A DNA stretch of 33,946 nt, from contig JAISRC010000176.1 in NCBI GenBank assembly GCA_031273845.1, forward strand, positions 1-33,946. The letters run 5' to 3'. The notes beneath the pieces were generated by a model, which worked only from the letters and a program-made list of their open reading frames with translations, did not search any database and was not told the origin of the DNA. The DNA comes from Desulfovibrio sp. Lineage in GTDB: Bacteria; Desulfobacterota; Desulfovibrionia; Desulfovibrionales; Desulfovibrionaceae. Shown here one piece after another: positions 24,636-33,946 of this stretch; the stretch's first letter is position 1; every line of letters begins with the position of its first letter. The translations under genes were made by a program, and so were the position numbers.

Positions 24636-27600
24636 GCCGGTTGGAGAGTTTGCTTGACGATTGGCGGGCAGAAGACGCCACCGCCGGTTCCATCGCGCCT
24701 GGTCCGCTTGCCGAAACCCCGGATGCTCCGGCTGAAGACTCCGGCGTCCGGCTTGCTTTTGAAGCGTCCAGTGACATTACAGCACAGAAAGTATCCTATG
24801 CTTCCGAACTGGCAAAGTCGCTCGGCTGGCCGGAAAAGATAGTCATAGAGAACCCGTACAGGGCAGAACAGGAACGTGCCGCCCGCAAGGTGGAAGAACA
24901 TCCGTTGTTGGCTAAATGGGCTGAGGAGGACCGAAGCCGGGCCGCTTTGGTGCGTGAAGACCCGGATGGCCTTTCATCTGTGTTCGGCTCGGTGGCGAAC
25001 CTCGGCGCATGGGCAGAAAAAGTTACTGATTCCGTCGAGAGCGGGATAGCGGGCGGTGTGAAGTCACTTCTGAAAACTCCGGCTCGGTTGCCGGGGATCG
25101 TCGGGGAAACCGTTTACGAGATCGGCGGTATGGCAGGCGGGGCGCTTGATTTTACTGAAAGCGGCATTGCGCGAGGCTTGCAGGCATTGGGAGTCCCCGG
25201 CGTCGGGAAGGGTACAGAGTTTTTCGCTTCCGTGCGGGATTGGATGCTTCAGCAAGCGACGAATATCAGGGAAGGCTATCTCGGACGTGATTTGCTGTCC
25301 TTGCCTGAAGAAAAACGCGGATCGCTTTTCGAGCACCCGGAATATCTGCTTGATCCGGAATGGCTGGTGTATCAGGCCGGAGAAGCGGCAAACTCGCTGG
25401 CGGTTATGGCCTTGGGCGCGGGATTGGCCGGGGGCGGAAAAATGACCGCTGCGGCAACCGGCGGGCTGATGGAAGCGGGCAGTTTTTATCAGGATATGGT
25501 TCAGGACGGCGTTGCCAATGAACAGGCGTTACCGAGCGCGCTGGCTTTCGGTGGTATTACCGGGCTGCTGAACAAAATAGGTTTGGACAAAATTCTTGAG
25601 GGAAAGGCCGGGCAAGGCCTTATCCGCAATATCATAAACTCCCTTATGGGCGGGGCATTCGAGGGAGCAACGGAATATGCGGAGAACCCGGCGCAGGCAA
25701 TTATTGAGGGTATAGCGCGGGGAGAAGCGCCGGAACAAATATTGTCCCGTTTCTTTGAATCGCTGAAAGACGTGGATGTTATTCCAGGCTCCCTGATTGT
25801 CGGTGCCGGTGTTCATGCGGCTGCAACCAGACGTAATGCGGCAAGGGCTGCGGAGTATGCACAGCGGCATGTCGAGCTTCATAAACTCATAGAATCAACG
25901 AAAACGAAACAGCTTGCGCCTGAGTATATGCAAAGCGCTTTGCAAGCTGCGGGCATGAATGAATCGGTGGAACTGCCTGCCGCTGATTTGTTGCGCCTTT
26001 ATCAGAGCGGAGCCGATATATTAAGCCCTTTGGACATTTCAGAGGAAAAGGCCGCAGAAACGGCTGCTTTGGGACAATCATTTACAGTAAGGGCAGACCT
26101 TTTGCACTCAGTTCTTGATCAGCCGCGTTTTGAAGCGGTTGCACAGATTATGCGGCGGCTGCCTGATTCCATGAATGCAGAAGAAGCTGTCACTGTGGAA
26201 GATAGTATTGCAAGTGATATGTCTGAACTTGTGGAAGCGCTGAACGCTCAAGCGGCGCATGAAGACGCTGTAAAAACCGAACTGGCGCGCCTTGAAGCGG
26301 AGAGCGTCGCCGCGCTGAAGGAAACGGACCCGCTGTTGCCGAAAGGCGCTCTGTCAACGCTGAAGCAACTCGGAGAAGACGGCGGTACACCTGAAGCCTA
26401 TGCCAAGCGCAACGTTGCGGCGATAGTGGCCTTCGCTCGGCGCAATTACTCGAACCCCGACTACCAGCTTGCCTTTCTGCGGAGGATGAAGATTCAGGGC
26501 GCGGAGACTGCGGCGCTCGAAGATTCCATGCGCGCTGCGGAACGGGCAGGGCGCTTCGCCGGGACAGACTCCCTTGACGGCCATGATTTCAGCTTGCCGC
26601 CCGATGCCGGGCATCTTCCCGATTTTGACGAACTTGGAGATCTGTACACGCCTGACGAATACGAAAAAATGCAGGCGGATCAAGCGCAGATGGAAGCTAT
26701 GGGCATATCCGGGGACATGACGGAGATACAGAAAGCACGAGCGTTGAACCCTTGGCTTGAGGCCATATGGGGCCGTCTGGACGGCAAAAGCCTTGGGACA
26801 ACGTACCCGGACGCATACAAGGAGATAACGCGGATATGGGGCCCGGGCATTTTCCGGTCCGCCGAACGCGGCGGTCAGCCTGCGGACGTACTTGCTGATG
26901 AGCTTATGCGGGAGAATATCTTCCAACAGGGCATGGGCGCGGATGAGCTTGTTGAACGGCTGAAGCGTCCAAGGTCGGATTATCTGAGCTTGTTTCAGTC
27001 TGCGCCTCCTGTGGAATCGGAAGCGTTCATGGTGTGGTTCGGTGAGAGCAAGGTTGTTGATGCGGACGGTAAACCGCTGGTGGTGTATCATAATACTACC
27101 GGGAAATTTGACAGGTTTGATTTGTCGTTTGCCCGAAAAGGAGCTGAAATTCCAGCTTTCTTTTTTTCGCCCGACAGGGATTCATGGGCTGATATGGGGG
27201 ACAGACAGATTGCCGTCTATCTTTCCATAAAGAACCCGTTTGAGGGGAATTACTCAAACTACAAAGGGATTAAAGGCGGCTCAACGGACAACGCTTTCAC
27301 GGAAATACGGGAAGCGCTTATTCGGGACGGATATGACGGGATAATAATGAGGGAAGACGGAGAAATTGTAGAATACGTCGCCTTCTCTCCCACGCAAATA
27401 AAGTCCGTCAACAATCGCGGCACATGGAACCCGAACGATCCGAGGATATTGTATCAGTTCGCCGGTGAGCAATCACGGATGTCTGAGCCTGTGCAGGCGA
27501 ACCTGAAAGACAAAGAATTGCGCTATCTTGATAAAACAAAAAGCGCTGCGCTTGGTAAACACATTCCTGGGCACCACTTTCCCAGTGTCATTACCGCGCA

Positions 27601-30600
27601 ACGCTCTTCGGGTCAAAAGATAACCTGGGGCAAGGAAGTTGTCAAGCCCGATTTTACGCTGAACTCCCCCGGTCCCGGCGGCAAGCCGCGCGGACAGGAC
27701 AAAGGAAACCTCGGCTATACCCGCTTCACCCCGGACGCTTACAGGATCGTCCTGGGCAAGAATGCGAACCTCTCCACGTTGATCCATGAAACGGGCCATG
27801 TCTTTGAGGCCGAACTTCGCCGTATCGTCGCTTCCGGCATGGCGGATGAACGCCAGATCGCGGATCTCGCCGCTCTGGACAAGTGGCTTGCCCGCTTCAA
27901 TGACGATGCCGAACTGAAAGCGGAGTACAACAAGAGGATCAAGAAAGCTTACTTCAACAACGGCAAAGCCTTTGAAAAACTCTCCGCCGCCGAGCGGGAA
28001 AAGGCAAGGGATTTCGCCAAGCGTGAATACTTCGCGCGCGGCTTCGAGGCGTATTGCCGGGAAGGGAAAGCTCCGAGCGAAGGACTGCGCGGAGTGTTCG
28101 CCCGTTTCAAGAAATGGCTGCTGGCCGTTTACAAAGACGCGAAGGAACTCGGCGTCGAAATGAATGACGACGTGCGCGGCGTCTTTGACCGCATGCTGGC
28201 CGTTGAAATGGAAATCAACGAAGCGGCGGCGGTGAATGAGCTTTTTGCCGTGGATAAGGCGCTGCTCGAAAAGCTGAAGGTTCCGGCGGCTGATCGCACG
28301 TTTGTGTCCGGGCTGGCTGAGGCGGCAAAACAGAAAGCCTTGGCCGATGTCGAGCGGGAGCGAAACAGGGAACGAACCGTCCGCCTGCGGGAATGGTACA
28401 GGGAAGCGCGGGCCGAACTGCTGAAAGACCCCATATACGCGGCACGAGCTGAATTGCGGAAACCGGGCATGCATCTGAACACCGCCGCCGTGGTTGATGT
28501 CCTGGGCGCGGAAGCGGCTGAACTTCTGCGTAAGCGCGTGGGGCCGTTGGCCGTGAGGCAGGATGGCGGGCAACACCCGGATGTCTTCGCGGCTTCCCAC
28601 GGCTTCACCGACGCGGCGCATATGCTGGCCGCAATTACCGGCGTGGAGTCCATGGGCAAGCGCACAGATGATATTGTCCGTGCCCGCGAGTTTACCCACG
28701 ATGCCGAAGTTGATCCCGCGCCGTATCTGCTGCGGACGCAGGAAGCGGCCAAAGCCGTTGATGCCGTCGGCAAATGGATTGCCTCTGCCCTCGGACGGAT
28801 CGGCATTTCAGATCGCGCCTTCGTGGAAACGGCAAGCAAAAGGCTGGCGGCAATGCCGATGCGACAGGCGCAGGCGCACCTTGTCTATGTCGGGGCAATG
28901 CGGCGGGCGCTGAAGCGCATGCACGGAGCCGTAGCGCGGGGCGATTTCGCCGTTGCTTTTGAGGCGTACATTCAAGCGCGGCTCAATCTTGAGTTTTCCC
29001 GCCAATCTCTTGATATAGCAGATGCTGTCAAAAAGCTCGAAAAGAGCGCCGCGCGGTTTTCCGGCATGAAGAAAGCGGACCCTGTCGCTCGTTTCGCCGT
29101 TAACGTCCTCGCTTCCCGGTACGGCATTATCCGCTTTGACGAACGGCTGGCCGGGGACAAGACATTGGCAAGCATAGAAAGCTGGTACAAGGAGCGCTAC
29201 GGCGAAGGCTACATGATGGCATTCGATGCGGATATGTACGCCGGTAAAAATATGCCGTGGAGGGATATGCCGTTTTCCGGGTTCAAGGATGTCGCGGATG
29301 AGATCGGGCGAATAATCGTGGTGGAACGTAACATGCGTCAACTGCTTAAGGCGGCGGGCAAAGCCGAATACGAAGCGACCGTCGATGCGCTGAACGGCAA
29401 CATACTGAACCACCACAAACAGAAAGACGTAAAGTTGATGGAAAAGTACGGCGTGTTCGGTAAGGCATGGAGAACGACAATAGCCTGGCACACAAAGATG
29501 GAAAACCTTTGCCGCATTCTGGACGGCGGCGAACCGATCGGTCTTGCATGGACGGACCTCTACAAGCCGATAAATGACGCTGAAGACAGACGCGGACAGA
29601 TGTGGAAGGCTTTGAATGAGCGTTTGCGCGGGAGCGATATGTTCGGGGCATATACCGAAGCGGAACTGATCGAAATGTCGCGCCGCAAAGAACGTGTCGA
29701 TTCCATAAATGAAAGCATCACGCGAGAGCAACGGATCATGTTTTTCTTGAACCTCGGCAACGAGGGCAACCGCAAGCGCATTGAACGGGGCTTCGGTTAT
29801 ACCGAGCGCCAGATTGCGGACATTATTCAGCCTCTGACGGAGCGTGATTGCAAATTCGCACAAGCCGTATGGGACACTTTCGAGCAATACAAGCCGGAAG
29901 CATTCGCCATGCAGGAACGTGTGACCGGCTCCCGTCCGACAGAAGTGGAAGCGAAGCCGTTTACCTTCCTGACCTCGGACGGCAAACGCATGGACATGCG
30001 CGGCGGGTATTTCCCGGTCATGTACGACAGGGCGCAGGCCGATCCCAAGCTCAGTGACGATATTCTGCAACACCTTCAGCCGTCGTTCGGCGCGGGTACC
30101 CGCAAAGGGCACTTGCAGGAGCGCACGGCAACGGGCGCGGGAACACCGCTGTCGATGGATATGACGGGCATTGTCCGCGCTCTGGACGATGTGATTACGG
30201 ACATATGCTTTCGGGAGGCGATGATCGACGTGGGCCGGATAATCCGCAACAAATCATTCCGGCATACCGTAACAAGCACCCTTGGTCCGGAATACTACCA
30301 GATCATGGTGGACTGGCTCAAAGATTCAGCGCGTACGAACTACGCGCCTACGCCGGGGCAAGGCATAGCTCGTTGGGCCAGAACCGGAGCGACCACAATG
30401 GGCATGGGTATAAAAATGACAACCGTGATGGTTCAGCCTGTCGGCCTTACACAGAGCATAGAGCAGATCGGTTCGGGGGCTGTGGCGCAGGGCATGGCGC
30501 AGTTGTACGGGCATGGGCGCGGGATTCAGGGGATACAGGAAGTCGTTGCGGAGATCCGCTCCCTGTCGCCCATGATGGATACGCGCATGAAGTCTTATGA

Positions 30601-31474
30601 CCGTGACGCGTATGATGCGACTTCGGTCTTTGCCGGAGAACAGCTTACGCCTGCGGGCATGCTGGACGCCATAACGCCCGCCGGCATCCGGGCCTTTGAA
30701 AAGAAGCTCAAAAAATTTGCCTTCGTGCCGATGGCCGGTGTTCAGTTTTACATGGTTGACGCTCCGACATGGCTCGGCGCGTTCAACAAATATCTGAAAG
30801 AGCACGAGGGGCAGACCGATGCGAAGGACAAAGCGAAGGATTATGCGGATCATATCGTGCGAATTACTCAGGGGACCGGCCTGAACAAAGACCTTGCAAA
30901 GATTCAGCGGGGCAGTGAGTTCCTTAAGCTTTTCACGATGTTTTACAGCTATTTCAGTACGCTGTTCGGGTTGATCCAGCTACGGTCATACGATGTCAAA
31001 CAGCACGGCGACAAAGCGGCGGCAATGCGGGCGGCGAACAGTTTTTTGTTGCTTGTCGCTGTGCCCGCACTGCTTTCGGAATGGGTTGCGGGGCGTGGGC
31101 CTGACGAAGATGACGAATGGTGGAAATGGTCGGTGCGTATTCTTGCCATGTATCCCGCACAGACGGTTATCGGCCTGCGCGACTTGTCACAGGCTCTTGA
31201 CCCGAAATACGGCTTCAGCGCATCGCCAGCGCAAGATACACCCGCCTCGCTGTACAATCTGATGGCAGGCATCCTCAAAGTTGTGGCCGATCCTGAAAAG
31301 TTTGACGCCAAAAAGCTCGGCAAACTCGCGTTGCGGACATACGGCTATTCTAAGGGCCTGCCCATGAAACAGCCGGAGATCACATTGTTCAACCTGATTG
31401 ATTATGCGGACGGCACAAGCCCTGACTTTGAACTGCGTGATCTGGCCTTCACGCGGCAACCGAGCCGGAGATAA
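24632..31474 (+). CDS. Giant (2280 aa) polyvalent internal virion/ejection protein with ART-PolyVal-like and MPTase-PolyVal-like domains
   Basis: ART-like block VWFGESKVVDADGKPLVVYHNTTGKFDRFD...YDGIIMREDGEIVEYVAFSPTQIKSV (about 27018-27456). Zincin LIHETGHVFEAEL (about 27780). Gly/Ala-rich hydrophobic N-terminal segments. Confidence 0.85.
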   Translation: MSRLESLLDDWRAEDATAGSIAPGPLAETPDAPAEDSGVRLAFEASSDITAQKVSYASELAKSLGWPEKIVIENPYRAEQERAARKVEEHPLLAKWAEEDRSRAALVREDPDGLSSVFGSVANLGAWAEKVTDSVESGIAGGVKSLLKTPARLPGIVGETVYEIGGMAGGALDFTESGIARGLQALGVPGVGKGTEFFASVRDWMLQQATNIREGYLGRDLLSLPEEKRGSLFEHPEYLLDPEWLVYQAGEAANSLAVMALGAGLAGGGKMTAAATGGLMEAGSFYQDMVQDGVANEQALPSALAFGGITGLLNKIGLDKILEGKAGQGLIRNIINSLMGGAFEGATEYAENPAQAIIEGIARGEAPEQILSRFFESLKDVDVIPGSLIVGAGVHAAATRRNAARAAEYAQRHVELHKLIESTKTKQLAPEYMQSALQAAGMNESVELPAADLLRLYQSGADILSPLDISEEKAAETAALGQSFTVRADLLHSVLDQPRFEAVAQIMRRLPDSMNAEEAVTVEDSIASDMSELVEALNAQAAHEDAVKTELARLEAESVAALKETDPLLPKGALSTLKQLGEDGGTPEAYAKRNVAAIVAFARRNYSNPDYQLAFLRRMKIQGAETAALEDSMRAAERAGRFAGTDSLDGHDFSLPPDAGHLPDFDELGDLYTPDEYEKMQADQAQMEAMGISGDMTEIQKARALNPWLEAIWGRLDGKSLGTTYPDAYKEITRIWGPGIFRSAERGGQPADVLADELMRENIFQQGMGADELVERLKRPRSDYLSLFQSAPPVESEAFMVWFGESKVVDADGKPLVVYHNTTGKFDRFDLSFARKGAEIPAFFFSPDRDSWADMGDRQIAVYLSIKNPFEGNYSNYKGIKGGSTDNAFTEIREALIRDGYDGIIMREDGEIVEYVAFSPTQIKSVNNRGTWNPNDPRILYQFAGEQSRMSEPVQANLKDKELRYLDKTKSAALGKHIPGHHFPSVITAQRSSGQKITWGKEVVKPDFTLNSPGPGGKPRGQDKGNLGYTRFTPDAYRIVLGKNANLSTLIHETGHVFEAELRRIVASGMADERQIADLAALDKWLARFNDDAELKAEYNKRIKKAYFNNGKAFEKLSAAEREKARDFAKREYFARGFEAYCREGKAPSEGLRGVFARFKKWLLAVYKDAKELGVEMNDDVRGVFDRMLAVEMEINEAAAVNELFAVDKALLEKLKVPAADRTFVSGLAEAAKQKALADVERERNRERTVRLREWYREARAELLKDPIYAARAELRKPGMHLNTAAVVDVLGAEAAELLRKRVGPLAVRQDGGQHPDVFAASHGFTDAAHMLAAITGVESMGKRTDDIVRAREFTHDAEVDPAPYLLRTQEAAKAVDAVGKWIASALGRIGISDRAFVETASKRLAAMPMRQAQAHLVYVGAMRRALKRMHGAVARGDFAVAFEAYIQARLNLEFSRQSLDIADAVKKLEKSAARFSGMKKADPVARFAVNVLASRYGIIRFDERLAGDKTLASIESWYKERYGEGYMMAFDADMYAGKNMPWRDMPFSGFKDVADEIGRIIVVERNMRQLLKAAGKAEYEATVDALNGNILNHHKQKDVKLMEKYGVFGKAWRTTIAWHTKMENLCRILDGGEPIGLAWTDLYKPINDAEDRRGQMWKALNERLRGSDMFGAYTEAELIEMSRRKERVDSINESITREQRIMFFLNLGNEGNRKRIERGFGYTERQIADIIQPLTERDCKFAQAVWDTFEQYKPEAFAMQERVTGSRPTEVEAKPFTFLTSDGKRMDMRGGYFPVMYDRAQADPKLSDDILQHLQPSFGAGTRKGHLQERTATGAGTPLSMDMTGIVRALDDVITDICFREAMIDVGRIIRNKSFRHTVTSTLGPEYYQIMVDWLKDSARTNYAPTPGQGIARWARTGATTMGMGIKMTTVMVQPVGLTQSIEQIGSGAVAQGMAQLYGHGRGIQGIQEVVAEIRSLSPMMDTRMKSYDRDAYDATSVFAGEQLTPAGMLDAITPAGIRAFEKKLKKFAFVPMAGVQFYMVDAPTWLGAFNKYLKEHEGQTDAKDKAKDYADHIVRITQGTGLNKDLAKIQRGSEFLKLFTMFYSYFSTLFGLIQLRSYDVKQHGDKAAAMRAANSFLLLVAVPALLSEWVAGRGPDEDDEWWKWSVRILAMYPAQTVIGLRDLSQALDPKYGFSASPAQDTPASLYNLMAGILKVVADPEKFDAKKLGKLALRTYGYSKGLPMKQPEITLFNLIDYADGTSPDFELRDLAFTRQPSRR

Positions 31475-31488
31475 AGGAGCACATTCCA

Positions 31489-33569
31489 TGACCATTGAAT
31501 CGACACTGAGAAAGATCATTTACGAAGGCAACGGGGCGGCAACGGTGTTTCCGGTACCGTTCGACTACGCCCGTGAGGAAGACCTTTACCTCGTGCGGAC
31601 TGACGTGGCAGGCGTCAAGACTCCCGTCACAGACAATTACCGTGTCGAAGCGAATGAATCCGGCGATACGGCGGTTGTGTATCCGCTGAACGGGTCGCCG
31701 TTGCCCGTTGGCGACAAGCTCACGATTTACAGAGTGACGCCGCAAACGCAGATTGTCGATCTGATCAACAGCGGCGCGTTCAGCCCGGACGTTTTGGAGC
31801 ATGACGGCTTTGATCGCCTTGAAATGCAGATACAGGAAATACAGGAGACATTGGACCGCTCGATATATTATTCCATCGACTATGAAGGGCCTACCCTGTC
31901 GGCGGAAGATTACATTGCGGAGATTTTGCGGCTGAGCGATGAGGCGATAACCACGGCGCAGGAAGAAGCTGACCGCTCGAAAGCCGAAGCGGACCGGGCG
32001 GAACTGGCCGCAAGCGGGGTAATGCTCGAATCCGGCGTGTACAACGTGCGGCGCATTTTCACGGCTCCGGCTGACGTCGCCTCCGGCGGCATCCTGACGT
32101 TGCCGCTTGGGTATTACCCGACGCGCAACGTGCTGTGGCTCTCATACATGGACGCGCCCTGCTCCCCGAAACAGGCCGATCCCGACAATACGAACAGGTA
32201 TCAGTATGAGGAGATCGGTGACGATCCGAACGTCCTGAGTTTCCAGGCGCGGGTATTCTTCGACGTGGAGGCCGGGGACAAGTTCGATATGTGGGTTGTG
32301 ACTTCGGCCTTGGGGAAGAACCTTGACGCGCAGGAGGCGTTGGTTGCGGAGGCACGGGCTGAAGCGGACCGGGCGCAGGCTGAGGCCACGGCTGCGGGGA
32401 GTTCGGCAACGGCTGCGGCTGTGTCGGAGGATAACGCCAAGGCAAGTGAAGATGCGGCGGCTGATTCCGCGACCGCTGCGGGCATCAGCGAAAGCAATGC
32501 GGCGGCATCGGCGCTTGCGGCGGGAGTGAGCGAAGGGAATGCGGCGGCTTCGGCGGCTGCGGCAGGGGTATCAGCGGCGGATGCTCTCGCTTCTGAGGAA
32601 GCGGCGGCGTCCAGCGCGGGAGCGGCGGCAGGGAGCGCGACCGAAGCGGGTGAAAAAGCAACGGCTGCGGGGAGTTCGGCAACGGCTGCGGCTGTGTCGG
32701 AGGATAACGCCAAGGCAAGTGAAGATGCGGCGGCGACATATGCTGAGATAGCGGGAACCGCTGCGTCCGGCACGAAAGACAGGGGTACCATCGTCAACGC
32801 GCTGACCAGCCAGGGTACCGGCTACGGTATAGACTCCATTGGTATCAACGACGGCGGCACGGGGTATCACGAAGGCGATGCGCTGATTATGGGGTCCGAT
32901 GTGTCGCTGGTGGATGCGGTCTTTGTGGTTAATAGCGTTGACAGTGAAACAGGCGCGGTGACGGACATCAGCATCAGCAAGTCCGGTGTATGGCCGTCAA
33001 TGAACCTTGGGAACATCAGTATCAGCGGCGGGCACGGCACGGGCTTTGACCCGTCATTCGATATAGCAGAAACGCCGTACACCACGCTGAACGATATACT
33101 TTACCCAACGCAGAATGATACAGCCTATGTGCTGCAAGACGAACTGCATAGTAATTCCATGTATATGTGGAAATACGCGGACTATAATGGGGACGGGATA
33201 AGCAACTGGGTGCCGATAGCGCCGTTTATCCAGAAATTGGCGACGGCGAACACGGCGGGACTCGTGCGGCCTGATGGGACAAGTCTTGCTGTGGATATAT
33301 CCGGTACTATTTCGGTTGTTCCGCCGGCGCGGGCGGATACCGTATTGGACGCCGACTATACGGCTGATGAGGATTTTACGGTTCCGGAGTACATTGTAGG
33401 CATGAACCACCTTACAATCTGGCTTGGCGGCGCGTTGTGTGCGCCCGGTACGTCTGCAACGGACGGCTTTTATCAGGAAGTCGGCACTTCCGGCGAGACT
33501 TCAGCCACAATCAAAATCTTTGAAGACCTGCCCGCAGGGGCAACAATAACCGCCGTTGTCGCGGCGTAA
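31489..33569 (+). CDS. Tail fibre protein with T7 gp17-like N-terminus and Ala-rich repeat stalk
   Basis: TLRKIIYEGNGAATVFPVPFDYAREEDLYLVRTDVAG...; AxxSExNAxxSxxAA repeats. Confidence 0.85.
32388..32733. repeat. Perfect 73-bp direct repeat within the tail-fibre stalk (32388-32460 and 32661-32733)
   Basis: Identical strings acggctgcggggagttcggcaacggc...gaagatgcggcgg, spaced 273 bp (91 codons). Confidence 0.85.
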
Positions 33570-33580
33570 AGGAGTAAGCC

Positions 33581-33946
33581 ATGTTTCCCGGAATATATGA
33601 GCAAGCATATAAAACGCCCAAGGCGGGATGGAACCTGAAATCCAATGCGCCTGTAGCCGACGATGACGTGGTTACGAAGTCGGCAATGTCCTCTGTGGAA
33701 GAGTTACGGAAGATGTCTATCTGCGTCCCGTTGTACTGGCGTTCCACAACCCTACCCCCGAACAGCATGTGGGCGAACGGCGACCTCGTCCTGTTTGAGA
33801 ACTGGCCGGACGTCACGGAAATATACACCAACGGCGGCTTTTCCGGTATGCTTCTGCCCTATAACGCCGATAGCGCGACGATTGCGGCCAACATCGGGAT
33901 GTGGAGGCCGAATGCCGCCAGCCCCACGGGGCTGTTCGCCCCGAAC
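33581..33946 (+). CDS. Tail appendage/collar-like protein, truncated at window end
   Basis: MFPGIYEQAYKTPKAGWNLKSNAPVADDDVVTKSAMSSVEELRKM...NGDLVLFENWPDVTEIYTNGGFSGMLLPYNADSATIAANIGMWRPNAASPTG; open to the end. Confidence 0.7.
   Translation, partial: MFPGIYEQAYKTPKAGWNLKSNAPVADDDVVTKSAMSSVEELRKMSICVPLYWRSTTLPPNSMWANGDLVLFENWPDVTEIYTNGGFSGMLLPYNADSATIAANIGMWRPNAASPTGLFAPN

Noticed and set aside
27473-28699. 408-aa minus-strand ORF
   Set aside because: Antisense shadow of the 2280-aa gene; no domain evidence.
28808-30112. 434-aa minus-strand ORF
   Set aside because: Antisense shadow of the 2280-aa gene.
32341-32740. CRISPR-like repeat array
   Set aside because: Repeats are in frame within the tail-fibre stalk, with no unique spacers of uniform length.

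Overview
The window is most of a temperate, podovirus-type (BPP-1/T7-like architecture) prophage or phage genome; no integrase, polymerase or tRNA is visible. On the minus strand at the left is a lysogeny/cargo block: a RelE-like toxin with a TPR protein that carries an antitoxin-like tail, a secreted SNase-like nuclease, a small membrane protein, and an S24 (LexA/CI-like) repressor divergent from a Cro-like gene. The plus strand then carries early genes (zinc-ribbon protein, N6-adenine MTase, C5-cytosine MTase with a long overlapping second frame, DUF4373-like initiator, helicase-loader-like protein, VRR-NUC-like nuclease-HTH fusion), a lysis cassette, terminases, portal, Bbp19-like protein, scaffold, major capsid, Bbp16-like cement protein, tail tube A/B-like proteins, two GNAT-fold proteins, internal virion proteins (lytic transglycosylase and a 2280-aa polyvalent ejection protein with ART and metallopeptidase motifs) and tail fibre genes, the last cut by the window end. 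The most unusual locus is 4879-6633. A dcm-type methyltransferase frame is fully overlapped by a second open frame, and a zinc-ribbon/HNH endonuclease-like module of about 520 bp appears inserted so that both frames stay open. All family assignments are by eye from motifs and gene order; no database search was run.
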